A DNA stretch of 64,000 nt from Sporichthyaceae bacterium (GTDB lineage Bacteria; Actinomycetota; Actinomycetes; Sporichthyales; Sporichthyaceae). The notes under the pieces were generated by a model. The model was not told the origin of the DNA and searched no databases. It saw only the letters and a list, made by a program, of their open reading frames with translations. Every line of letters starts with the position of its first letter. Position 1 is the stretch's first letter. Below, in pieces: positions 8,269-15,598 of this stretch. A program made the translations under genes and the position numbers. Location of the stretch: positions 23,758 to 87,757 of the forward strand of contig DATASX010000069.1 in NCBI GenBank assembly GCA_036269075.1, read 5' to 3'.

Positions 8269-8754
8269 GTGGACGTCGACAGTGTCACCTGGTCCAAGGA
8301 CCGGTGGACCGAGGCCGGACAGCCGGAGGCGGAGCATTTCGCTGCCATGACAGCGATCCTGCGGCTGCACGTGGTCGTGGTCGGAGCCCTGGACCGTGCG
8401 TTGCGTGCACACGAACTCTCGCGCACCGGCTACCTGATCATGGCGACCCTGCGGATCAGCCAGCACCGCACGATGACGATCACGAGCCTCGGGCGCAGCC
8501 TGCTGCTGCATCCCACCACGATCAGTGTCGCGGTCGACCAGTTGGCCACTCGGGACCTGCTGGACCGCCGGACCTGCCCCGAGGATCGCCGTACGGTTCA
8601 GACCAGCCTGACCGGTCGGGGCACGGCGGTGATGGATTCGGTGACCAATGCGCTGGCCGACGGTCACTACGGGCTGTCCGGGGTCAGCGACCGCCTGGCC
8701 ATCACGCTGACGGAGGTGATTCGACAGGTGCGGCAGTCCCTGGGGGACCAATGA
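8269..8754 (+). CDS. MarR-family transcriptional regulator (paralogue 1)
   Basis: The 161-residue winged-helix protein has the recognition region SLGRSLLLHPTTISVAVDQLATRDLLDRR, with a wing EDRRTVQTSLTGRG. N- and C-terminal helices for dimerisation include ITLTEVIRQVRQSLG. It begins 6 bases after the CoA-transferase, so it probably reports on a CoA or acyl ligand of that pathway. A close tandem paralogue follows at 8843; both share W-x(4)-RW, FAAM-x-AIL and the conserved end of the protein. It is a candidate binder of the GTCTA-N4-TAGAC sites. Confidence 0.88.
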   Translation: MDVDSVTWSKDRWTEAGQPEAEHFAAMTAILRLHVVVVGALDRALRAHELSRTGYLIMATLRISQHRTMTITSLGRSLLLHPTTISVAVDQLATRDLLDRRTCPEDRRTVQTSLTGRGTAVMDSVTNALADGHYGLSGVSDRLAITLTEVIRQVRQSLGDQ

Positions 8755-8842
8755 GAAACTAGCTCCGTGCCCTGCGGCAGGCTGCCGTCGGTCAACATCT
8801 GAATTCGATCCTCAACGACAGGCTGAACTCGGGATGGTGCAC

Positions 8843-9334
8843 ATGGAATCCGACGTCGACCCGATCGAGTGGTCGAGGCGTCGGTGGCAACAGGGTCGGC
8901 AACCTGACGCCGAGCGGTTCGCCGCCATGGCGGCGATCCTGCGCACCCATCAGACCGTCTGCGCCGGACTGGATCGTGCCCTCAAGGACTACGACATCAG
9001 CCGCACCGCCTACCTGATCCTGTCCACGCTCTACGTGAGCCGCCAGAGCAGTCTGCGCCTCGGGCAGATCAGCAAGCACCTCATGGTCCACCCCACCACC
9101 ATCACCCTGGCGATCGACCAGTTGGAGAAGCGCGGTCTGGTCACCCGTGGCCCGGACCCGAGCGACCGGCGGACCATCATGGCGACCCTGACCAAGAAGG
9201 GGACACAGGCCCTCGAGGACGCCAACCGTGGCCTGGCCGACGTCGGTTACGGACTGGACGGCGTGACCGAGTCCTTGGCCATCACCCTCACCGAGATCCT
9301 GCGTCAGGTCCGCGAGCGCCTCGGCGACTCCTGA
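8843..9334 (+). CDS. MarR-family transcriptional regulator (paralogue 2)
   Basis: The 163-residue protein is clearly a tandem duplicate of the preceding gene. It has the same N-terminal DPIEWSRRRW pattern, the recognition helix HLMVHPTTITLAIDQLEKRG, the wing DPSDRRTIMATLTKKG and the C-terminal ITLTEILRQVRERLGDS. I prefer the ATG at 8843 to that at 8834 because it has GGGATGG at the right spacing and aligns with the start of paralogue 1. The two operators at 9369 and 9501 lie just downstream, before the binding-lipoprotein gene. Confidence 0.88.
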   Translation: MESDVDPIEWSRRRWQQGRQPDAERFAAMAAILRTHQTVCAGLDRALKDYDISRTAYLILSTLYVSRQSSLRLGQISKHLMVHPTTITLAIDQLEKRGLVTRGPDPSDRRTIMATLTKKGTQALEDANRGLADVGYGLDGVTESLAITLTEILRQVRERLGDS

Positions 9335-9368
9335 GTCCAGATCGCTGCGCCCTTCTCGTTCCGAAGTC

Positions 9369-9382
9369 GTCTAATTCTAGAC
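9369..9382. promoter_or_regulatory. Palindromic operator GTCTAATTCTAGAC
   Basis: The halves GTCTA and TAGAC flank four bases, giving the clearest full form of the GTCTA-N4-TAGAC motif. It lies 35 bases after the second MarR gene and may control the lipoprotein gene. Confidence 0.55.
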
Positions 9383-9500
9383 GTCTTGTCGGGGCCTGAT
9401 CGAGCGCAGCTCGCCCCCCGCATCAGGTATTCGATCGACCACTGCGCGGGACCAGGAGGGTTCAGCCAATCGCGACCGCGCTCACACAAAAAAGAGATCC

Positions 9501-9512
9501 TCTAGTACTAGA
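9501..9512. promoter_or_regulatory. Perfect palindrome TCTAGTACTAGA
   Basis: The 12 bases TCTAGTACTAGA read the same on both strands and extend to TAGAC on one side, matching the site at 9369. Outer arms CACAAA/TTTGTG enclose it. It is the best single candidate for a MarR dimer site in the window. Confidence 0.6.
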
Positions 9513-9680
9513 CTTCTTTGTGACTGGGGACATATCGTCCTGCACAAGCCGTCGGACGCTCCCAGGCCCCAGCAAAGTGGCAACCCGGGGGTACCCCGAG
9601 CCCTGGCGGTCATCGCACGGCCAGAGCGAGCGGACGTCCCGTGCCGCTCGGTCGCGCCGGTTACCCCAGGAGGGCGCTAG

Positions 9681-11309
9681 ATGCGCGGAATCAAGGACAG
9701 AAAGCTCGTGACGGCAGTACCCGTTGCGGCGAGCCTGGCGCTGGTGCTCGCGGCATGCGGAAGTGGCGGATCCAGCAGCACAGCAGTGGCCCAGCAACCC
9801 GCGGTCCCGGCCCCGGCAGCGGCCGCAGCCCCGGCGGCGGCATCGGCCTCGGTGGCGACGAACACGGCCGACTCGGCGCCTGCGCCTGCGGCAGGGGCAG
9901 TCGCCGCAAAGCCCGCGGCTGTGGTCAAGACAGCAGCGGTCGCCGCGCCGGCGGCGCTGAAGGCACATGCGCAGGCCCAGAGCGCCGCAGCCCCGGCAGC
10001 GGAAAAGGCGGCTGCGAAGCCTGCTGAAGCTCACGGATCAGCGACCGGCGGGACCGTGGCCGGCGAGAACGGCAACACCCTGCACGCCCTGGACACCGGC
10101 GGGGCCGTGGCCGCCAACCAGAAGATTGCAGACTCCAAGGGTGGCGCCACGGACGTCGGCGTCACCAAGGACGGGATCCACATGGGCACGGTGTCCATGC
10201 ACGGCATGGCATTGGGCAATGTCCTGATCGAACCGATCGTGCGCGGCATCCGTGCCGAGTTCGAGTCCGAGAACGACCGCGGCGGCATCCTCGGCCGGCG
10301 GTTGTCCCTGACCGACTGCGACGACGGGCCCGGTGAGGTCTCGCGGACGAAGGCCTGCATCAAGAAGCTCGCGACCGTCGACAAGGTCTTCGGATTGTTG
10401 AACATCACCTCATGGGGCGCGGCGTCCTCCCACGACGACCTGGCTCAGTACCACATGCCGTCGATCGGTCAGTGGGCCTACTCGCAGACCGAGTGGCAGG
10501 ACCCGTTCATGTTCCCCACCCACATGTCGATGATCCACGAGGCGATGGCCGGTGCTCACTGGGCAGTGAACGTCATCAAGCCCAAGACCTACGGCCTGAT
10601 CTGCCTCACCAGCCCGGAGATGCAGCTGGCCTGCAACGAGGTCCAGCGGGTCATGGACGCCTCGGGCGCCAAGATGGTCAAGCGAGCCGACGTCTCGATC
10701 TCGGAAACCTCGATGAGCGCGTACGTGCTGGCGTTCCGGGCCGCGAACCCGGAGCACATCATCCACTACGTGATCAACCCGGCCACGATGGCGAAGTTCA
10801 TCGTCGAGGCCGCCCAGCAGGGCTACTACCCGCCGAAAGGCATCTCCGGCAACCACCTGGCCGCCGAGGTTCTCGGCCAGATCTTCGGCCAATGGCCGGT
10901 CGGTCGTTACTGGACCAACACCACGTACAAGCTGTGGGGCCCGGAGTTCACGGCGACGATGAACAAGTACGCCCGAGGCAACACCGGCGTGAATCACCAC
11001 ATCGTGCAGTCGACCTACGTCGGCGCGCAGATCATGGCTCAGGCCGCCCGGGCCGTGGGGCCGAACCTCACGCGCGACCGACTGATCGCCGAACTCGGGA
11101 ACGGCGATGTCTACCGTTCCGAGGCCGCCATGGATCAGCGGTTCTCCTACACCCCGGCCGAACGCGGCGGCAACTGGTCCCACGACATGGGTCAGGGCCG
11201 GGAGTTCATGTACAAGTACACGAGCGAGAACACCACCTCGAACCCGGACGGTTCGCCGAACGGCTTCGCGCCGGACTCGTCGCAGTTCGTTATCTATACC
11301 TGGAAGTAA
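9681..11309 (+). CDS. LIV-type ABC transporter substrate-binding lipoprotein (orphan)
   Basis: A periplasmic-binding-fold type I (Peripla_BP_6-like) protein of 542 residues. The N-terminus is a lipoprotein signal with lipobox LAAC (Cys about 29). It is followed by a low-complexity Ala/Pro linker of about 100 residues, and the two-lobe binding domain starts near residue 155 (GIHMGTVSMHG). It ends FVIYTWK. No permease or ATPase gene is adjacent; the nearest LIV set is at 43.7-48.9 kb with its own binding protein. The long linker would let the binding lobe reach out through a thick cell wall. It is probably MarR-controlled through the upstream palindromes. Confidence 0.85.
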   Translation: MRGIKDRKLVTAVPVAASLALVLAACGSGGSSSTAVAQQPAVPAPAAAAAPAAASASVATNTADSAPAPAAGAVAAKPAAVVKTAAVAAPAALKAHAQAQSAAAPAAEKAAAKPAEAHGSATGGTVAGENGNTLHALDTGGAVAANQKIADSKGGATDVGVTKDGIHMGTVSMHGMALGNVLIEPIVRGIRAEFESENDRGGILGRRLSLTDCDDGPGEVSRTKACIKKLATVDKVFGLLNITSWGAASSHDDLAQYHMPSIGQWAYSQTEWQDPFMFPTHMSMIHEAMAGAHWAVNVIKPKTYGLICLTSPEMQLACNEVQRVMDASGAKMVKRADVSISETSMSAYVLAFRAANPEHIIHYVINPATMAKFIVEAAQQGYYPPKGISGNHLAAEVLGQIFGQWPVGRYWTNTTYKLWGPEFTATMNKYARGNTGVNHHIVQSTYVGAQIMAQAARAVGPNLTRDRLIAELGNGDVYRSEAAMDQRFSYTPAERGGNWSHDMGQGREFMYKYTSENTTSNPDGSPNGFAPDSSQFVIYTWK

Positions 11310-11325
11310 GCCGAGCGGAACGGAT

Positions 11326-11345
11326 GCCGCTCCGGCAGGAGCGGC
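11326..11345 (+). terminator. Hairpin after the binding-lipoprotein gene
   Basis: GCCGCTCC at 11326-11333 pairs with GGAGCGGC at 11338-11345 around a GGCA loop, 17 bases past the stop. There is no T-tract, as is common in high-GC actinobacteria. Confidence 0.5.
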
Positions 11346-11389
11346 GTCCGCTCCCGAGGCGCCTGAACACGTTTGAGCGCGAAGCGCGA

Positions 11390-11404
11390 TACACCTGGAA
11401 GTAG
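11390..11404 (+). pseudogene. Relic of a second binding-protein gene 3' end
   Basis: The bases read TACACCTGGAAGTAG, encoding YTWK-stop, the same ending as the intact lipoprotein gene (11298-11309, YTWK-stop). The two copies lie about 95 bases apart with unrelated DNA between. It may be the scar of a lost tandem copy or a short duplication; only five codons remain. Confidence 0.3.
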
Positions 11405-11496
11405 TCGGTCCGTCCGCGGAGTCGGGATCCACCGCAGGGGCCGAGGTCCGGTAGCTGCTCGCACGCCTTTGCGGGCAGTTGCCGGAACAACAAAAC

Positions 11497-11527
11497 AGGA
11501 CGGCCGCCCACCGGGGGCGGCCGTCCT
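11497..11527. terminator. Strong bidirectional hairpin between convergent genes
   Basis: The 12-base stem AGGACGGCCGCC (11497-11508) pairs perfectly with GGCGGCCGTCCT (11516-11527) across a 7-base loop. It is placed between the lipoprotein gene and the convergent SDR gene and probably terminates both. Confidence 0.75.
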
Positions 11528-11551
11528 GGCGTTCGGGACCGAGATCGAGGA

Positions 11552-12451
11552 TCAGCCGCGTTGTGCCTTGCCGGCAGCCGAAGCGCGCTTGCTGGTCTCG
11601 CGGATCTCGGCCCAGTCGTCCGTGCTCAGCGTCGAGAGCCCGGCGAAAGTGTTCGGACCGGCGAGCATCTGCCCGCCGTCCATCGCGATGGTTTGCCCGG
11701 TCAGGTAAGGACAGGCGTCGGAGAGCAGGAACATCATCAGGTTCGCCAGTTCCTCGACCGTCCCCATTCGCTGCATCGGGATCTGGTCGCACTGGGTGGC
11801 GCCCACCGAACTGGAGTCCGTGGGGTTGAGCATCTCCCAGGCGTAGTCGGTCGGGATCGGCCCGGGAGCGACGGCGTTCACGCGAATCCCGTACCGGGCC
11901 CATTCCACGCCCAACGACATCGTCATCGCGTGCACTGCGGCCTTTCCCATGGCCGACGGCACGACGAAGGCAGATCCGGTCCACACCCAGGTCGTCAAGG
12001 TCGAGAGCACCGACCCGGGAAGGCCTTCGGCGATCCACCGACGCCCCGCGGCAAGTGTGGTGTGGAAGGAGCCCTTCATGACTGTCGAGGAGACCGCGTC
12101 GAATGCGTTGGGGGACAGGGTTTCGGTCGGTGCGATGAAGTTGGCCGCGGCATTGTTCACCACGCCGGTCAGCGGTCCGTGGTCCTGCCACAACTGCTCC
12201 ATGGCCGCGTCGACGGGGGCACCGTCGCGGACGTCGACGGTCTGGAAGTGCACGGAGTCCCCGGGCCGGCCCTGACCGATCGCCTCGGCGGCCTGCGCCA
12301 GTACCTCCGGGCGGCGACCCCACAGGTGGACCTGGGCGCCGTGCTCCACCAGTCGCTCGGCGACTCCACGGCCCAGACCGGTGCCTCCACCGGTGACGAG
12401 AATTCGCTTGTCTGCAAGCAGATCCGGCGTGTACGGGCTGTGTGCGGACAT
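11552..12451 (-). CDS. 2,4-dienoyl-CoA reductase-like SDR with catalytic Tyr replaced by Trp
   Basis: Classical Rossmann SDR of 299 residues with cofactor motif TGGGTGLG (about 20-27) and NNAAANF (99-105). The segment TGSAFVVPSAMGKAAV follows the DECR1-type 2,4-dienoyl-CoA reductase layout with Ser166 and Lys170. DECR1 has its catalytic Tyr exactly 15 residues before the Lys; here that position is Trp155 (codon TGG). The ATG at 12451 has a good GAGGGGA upstream and is preferred to longer starts. The protein may be altered in mechanism or non-catalytic. It presumably belongs with the acyl-CoA genes to its left, sharing the GTCTAG site at 12493. Confidence 0.8.
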   Translation of the reverse strand: MSAHSPYTPDLLADKRILVTGGGTGLGRGVAERLVEHGAQVHLWGRRPEVLAQAAEAIGQGRPGDSVHFQTVDVRDGAPVDAAMEQLWQDHGPLTGVVNNAAANFIAPTETLSPNAFDAVSSTVMKGSFHTTLAAGRRWIAEGLPGSVLSTLTTWVWTGSAFVVPSAMGKAAVHAMTMSLGVEWARYGIRVNAVAPGPIPTDYAWEMLNPTDSSSVGATQCDQIPMQRMGTVEELANLMMFLLSDACPYLTGQTIAMDGGQMLAGPNTFAGLSTLSTDDWAEIRETSKRASAAGKAQRG

Positions 12452-12492
12452 GACTTCCCCTCGGGGCTGGGGCCTGGGTCTTCCGAATATTA

Positions 12493-12501
12493 GTCTAGTA
12501 C
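12493..12501 (+). promoter_or_regulatory. GTCTAGTAC operator element in the SDR promoter
   Basis: GTCTAGTAC lies 42-50 bases upstream of the SDR start. Beside it, on the SDR strand, TAATAT (12492-12487) is a near-consensus -10 box, so a bound regulator would block the promoter. The nine bases equal the core at 5726. Confidence 0.5.
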
Positions 12502-12609
12502 CCAAAAGTCGAGTATCCGATTACCGGCCCATCCCCGGGAGGTTCCTGGGGAATCCGAATCGCGCGTAAATCGGGCGCACAGAACCGATTCCTATGTTCT
12601 TCACCTAAC

Positions 12610-12636
12610 GCGGCCCACCCGAACAAGGTGGGCCGC
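12610..12636 (+). terminator. 10-base-pair hairpin ahead of the small peptide frame
   Basis: GCGGCCCACC (12610-12619) pairs perfectly with GGTGGGCCGC (12627-12636) around CGAACAA. It lies 32 bases before the start codon of the 37-residue frame. It could be an attenuator, a structured 5' leader or part of a small RNA rather than a plain terminator, because there is no rightward gene before it to terminate. Confidence 0.5.
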
Positions 12637-12668
12637 ATCGACCCCCCGAGAACACCAGGAGCCTGGCG

Positions 12669-12782
12669 ATGTTCAATCACTTCCCGGTCCGCAGGCACGG
12701 CGAGAGTCGGAAGAAGTATGAGGAAGAGGTCGCCGCCTACCGCCGGTGGCTGCGCCGCCACAAGCGGCGTCACCACCGCTGA
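12669..12782 (+). CDS. Possible small highly basic protein (37 aa)
   Basis: An ATG with AGGAG 7 bases upstream opens a 37-residue frame. It begins MFNHFPVRRHGESRKKYEEE and ends WLRRHKRRHHR, so the second half is dominated by Arg, Lys and His. It is flanked by a perfect 10-bp hairpin upstream and a 14-bp terminator-like hairpin downstream, forming a compact unit of about 260 bases of its own. Such a peptide could bind RNA, DNA or membranes; I recognise no family. The alternative is a non-coding RNA with a chance frame. Confidence 0.45.
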   Translation: MFNHFPVRRHGESRKKYEEEVAAYRRWLRRHKRRHHR

Positions 12783-12822
12783 ATCGGTGCCTCGTACGAG
12801 GCCGACCCGCAGGTTTGTCGCT

Positions 12823-12865
12823 CGGCTCGTGTCCTCCACCGCATCGGGTGCGAGGACACGAGCCG
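12823..12865 (+). terminator. 14-base-pair hairpin terminator after the small peptide frame
   Basis: CGGCTCGTGTCCTC (12823-12836) pairs perfectly with GAGGACACGAGCCG (12852-12865) and is followed by TTTCGTT. It looks like a Rho-independent terminator isolating the small unit from the hydrolase gene. Confidence 0.7.
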
Positions 12866-12922
12866 TTTCGTTGCGGCCGGCGGGGCTTGTCCGGCCGGGT
12901 TGGCAGGCTTAGGCTCCAGCAA

Positions 12923-12939
12923 AACCATACGTTGATAGG
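12923..12939 (+). promoter_or_regulatory. TetR-type operator before the secreted hydrolase gene
   Basis: AACCATACGTTGATAGG sits 8-24 bases before the ATG. It matches the site at 32439 (AACCAAACGCTGATAGG) at 15 of 17 positions and belongs to the AACCAAACGYTG family also at 23138, 25074 and 28562. A TAGGTT at its right edge may be the -10 box, which would leave almost no leader. Confidence 0.55.
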
Positions 12940-12946
12940 TTTCTGG

Positions 12947-14170
12947 ATGGCTTCGCCGGTGAGGTTCCGCCGAGTACTGGGTCTGGTGGTCGCACTCGCC
13001 GTTGCCGCGGTGGCGCCGCCGGCGGTTGCCGCTCGCAGCGACTCCGGTGCGGTCGCCAACTGTCGCGCGGTTCGAGTCCCTGTCCAGCTGAGCGTCGGCA
13101 CCCGGGCGGGGTTGTCCGGCGAACTGTGCTCGGCGACGCGCGCCGTCCCGGCGCTGCAGCGTGCCGTCCAGGTGCTTGTGGCCGGCACCGCCTACGGTCG
13201 GTCGTACTGGGATTTCCCCTACCAGCCCGAGAACTACTCCTATGTGCGTGCGGCCAACGCCGCGGGTTTCGCGACCTTGAACTTCGACCGCATCGGTATC
13301 GGCGAGAGCAGCCGGCCGCCTAGCCCCCAGGTGACGATCCCGTCCAACGCCGAGACCATCCATCAGGTCATTGCCCAGTTGCGGTCCGGCGCCGTCGACG
13401 GAATCACCTACGACCACGTCGTCCTGGTCGGGCATTCCATGGGTTCGTTGATGGTCTGGTACGAGGCCGCCGAGTACCGGGACGTCGATGCGGTGATCTC
13501 CTCGGGGATCCTGCACACGTTCGACGGTCCGGCGGTGGCCCGGTTCGGCGCGACCTTGTATCCAGCTGCCTTGGATCCTCGCTTCGCCGGAAGGATCACC
13601 GACCCCGGCTACCTGACCACGATGCCGGGGACCCGAGCCCAGTCGTTCTACCACCTCTCGACCGCGGATCCGCGCGTCATCGAGGCGGACGAGCGGCTGA
13701 AGGAAACCGCCACCTCGTTCGAGGCCGCGGACGTGTTCGGCCAGGAATTTCCCGGCACGATCGGCCCGGCGCGCGATCCGGTCTGCTCCGCGGCGGCAGC
13801 TCTGTGCGCAGGTGTCGCCGGAACCTTCTGGTACGGGGTAACGCCGAAGATCGATGTGCCGGTCCTCACCGTCGTCGGCCAGTACGACAACCTGTTGTGC
13901 GGTTCGGGGCAACCGAGCCGCTGCGCCGACCTCGGGGCGATCCGCGCGGACGAGGCCAAGTACTTCAGCGGTTCGACACGTGCTTGCCTTGTGCTGGCGC
14001 AGGTTCTCGACTCAGGCCACGACCTGAATCTCCACCGCACCGCGGGGTCGTGGTTCGCGCTCGCGAATCGGTGGTCGGCGTTCGCGCTCGGGCAATCGAG
14101 GCCCGGATCGCGACACGACTGCTGGGGGCCGGCTGCCGGCGTCGACCGGGGCATCCGGTTCGCGTGGTGA
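12947..14170 (+). CDS. Secreted alpha/beta hydrolase (lipase/esterase-like)
   Basis: The 407-residue protein starts with a typical Sec signal (RFRRVLGLVVALAVAAVAPP, likely cleaved after AVAA near residue 29). The mature part has the nucleophile elbow GHSMGS with Ser164 and a late His in DSGHDLNLH (about 372). The oxyanion region is VLVAGTAYG. Several Cys (residues 39, 61 and in the C-terminal part) suggest disulphides outside the cell. The ATG at 12947 is chosen because the signal peptide starts there. With a TetR-type operator at its promoter, it may release acids from esters for the regulon at 22-37 kb. Confidence 0.82.
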   Translation: MASPVRFRRVLGLVVALAVAAVAPPAVAARSDSGAVANCRAVRVPVQLSVGTRAGLSGELCSATRAVPALQRAVQVLVAGTAYGRSYWDFPYQPENYSYVRAANAAGFATLNFDRIGIGESSRPPSPQVTIPSNAETIHQVIAQLRSGAVDGITYDHVVLVGHSMGSLMVWYEAAEYRDVDAVISSGILHTFDGPAVARFGATLYPAALDPRFAGRITDPGYLTTMPGTRAQSFYHLSTADPRVIEADERLKETATSFEAADVFGQEFPGTIGPARDPVCSAAAALCAGVAGTFWYGVTPKIDVPVLTVVGQYDNLLCGSGQPSRCADLGAIRADEAKYFSGSTRACLVLAQVLDSGHDLNLHRTAGSWFALANRWSAFALGQSRPGSRHDCWGPAAGVDRGIRFAW

Positions 14171-14176
14171 CCGGCC

Positions 14177-15598
14177 TCAACCCGGTTGGCCCAGGTGCTC
14201 CAGCGCCCGGTGCGCGGCGTGCCAGCCGCACATCCCGTGGGCGCCGGGCCCGGGGGGCGTGGCGGCCGAGCAGAGGTACATGCCGGGGACGCCCACGTCG
14301 TAGGGGTGCAGGCCGGGGCGCGGCCCGAACAGCAGCTGGCCGGCGCTTTTCGCGCCGGTGAGGATGTCGCCGCCGACGAAGTTGCGGTTGTGGACGGCCA
14401 TCTCGGTCGGGGTGCGCACCGCGGTGCCCACCACCCGATCCCGGAATCCCGGGGCGAAGCGTTCGAACTGCGCGATGACCGCCTCGGTGGCGTCGCCCGG
14501 GTAGCCGTGCGGGACGTGCGCGTAACTCCACACCGGGTGGACGTCGCCCACGGACCGGCTCGGGTCGGCGAGGTACTGCTGGCCGACCAGCACGAAGGGG
14601 CGCTCCGGCATTCGCCCGGCATGAATGTCGCGCTCGCCGCGGGCGATCTCGGCGAAGTCCCCGCCGAGGTGGACCGTCCCAGCGCGACGCGCGGCCTGCG
14701 CGGTCCACGGCACGCCACCCTCGACGGCGAAGTCGACCTTGAACGCGCCCGGACCGCGGCGGAACCGCCGGTACGCGCGGGCGACGCCGGCGGGCATTCG
14801 GTCGCCGAGGATCTGCGCCACCGCGGCAGGCGCGAGGTCGAACAGAACCAGGTCCGCCGCCGGCAGATCGCCGACCGAGGTGACCTCGCAACCCGTCTCG
14901 ATCTTCGCCCCGTGTTGCTCGAGCACCGCCGCCAGCGCGTCCCGGATCGAACGCGACCCACCGGCTGCCACCGCCCAGCCATGCCGGTGACCGGCCGTCA
15001 GAATGCCGAGCCCGATGGCCGAGGTGAGCGGGCGGTTCAAGGGGCGGTAGGCATGCGCGGCCACCCCACCCCACAGGGCCCGCGCGGCCTCGGTGCTGAA
15101 CCCGCGGGCCAGCATCGTGGCGGGTAACAGGGTGGGCGGTCCGAACCTGGCCAGCCGCAACGGATGGTGCGGCAGCCGGGTCATCGGCCCGAGGATGTCC
15201 TCGGCCAGGTCGTCGTAGCCGGCGGACGTCCGCCGGAACAGCGCCCGCCACCGACCGCCGTCGCGCCCCAGACCAGCGGCGGTGGTGGCCACCGAGCGAT
15301 GCAGCGCGGCGGCCGTTCCATCGTCCAACGGGTGCACACAGTCGATCTCCGGCAGTCGCCAGGACAGGCCGTGCCGCTCGAGTTCCAGGGAGCGCAGCGC
15401 CGCCGAGCCCACGGCCATCGGGTGGACCGCGGAGCACTCGTCATGCCGCAGGCCGGGCACGATCGCCTCGACCGTACGCGTCCCGCCGCCGACCTCGTCG
15501 GCCGCCTCGAGGACGGTGACCGCGACCCCCGCACGGGCCAACACAGCGGCGGCGACGAGCCCGTTGGGCCCGCCGCCGACGACGATCGCTGTGCTCAC
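14177..15598 (-). CDS. CrtI/phytoene-desaturase-like FAD oxidoreductase (module A)
   Basis: The 473-residue flavoprotein begins with the dinucleotide-binding motif VVGGGPNGLVAAAVLARAG and a second Arg-rich FAD contact, GGGTRTVEAI. It ends with the family's GVPGMYLCSAATPPGPGAHG-type segment (about residues 440-460). Such enzymes desaturate or saturate isoprenoid and retinoid-like lipids. The GTG start overlaps the DUF3556 stop by 4 bases (GTGA), so translation is coupled. A close paralogue in the same arrangement is at 50241-51665. The substrate is unknown. Confidence 0.83.
   Translation of the reverse strand: MSTAIVVGGGPNGLVAAAVLARAGVAVTVLEAADEVGGGTRTVEAIVPGLRHDECSAVHPMAVGSAALRSLELERHGLSWRLPEIDCVHPLDDGTAAALHRSVATTAAGLGRDGGRWRALFRRTSAGYDDLAEDILGPMTRLPHHPLRLARFGPPTLLPATMLARGFSTEAARALWGGVAAHAYRPLNRPLTSAIGLGILTAGHRHGWAVAAGGSRSIRDALAAVLEQHGAKIETGCEVTSVGDLPAADLVLFDLAPAAVAQILGDRMPAGVARAYRRFRRGPGAFKVDFAVEGGVPWTAQAARRAGTVHLGGDFAEIARGERDIHAGRMPERPFVLVGQQYLADPSRSVGDVHPVWSYAHVPHGYPGDATEAVIAQFERFAPGFRDRVVGTAVRTPTEMAVHNRNFVGGDILTGAKSAGQLLFGPRPGLHPYDVGVPGMYLCSAATPPGPGAHGMCGWHAAHRALEHLGQPG

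Larger units (their letters stand above)
9335..9680. other. 346-base gene-free control region before the binding-lipoprotein gene
   Basis: I see no convincing gene here. It holds two palindromic GTCTA-type sites (9369-9382 and 9501-9512). The second is nested in a longer imperfect inverted repeat whose outer arms are CACAAA at 9484 and TTTGTG at 9517. The remaining 160 bases form a GC-rich leader ending in CAGGAGGGCGCTAG before the ATG at 9681. Confidence 0.55.

Noticed and set aside
9335..9680. A small gene in the lipoprotein leader
   Set aside because: The short frames present have no good ribosome binding site and run through palindromic operators; nothing looks coding.
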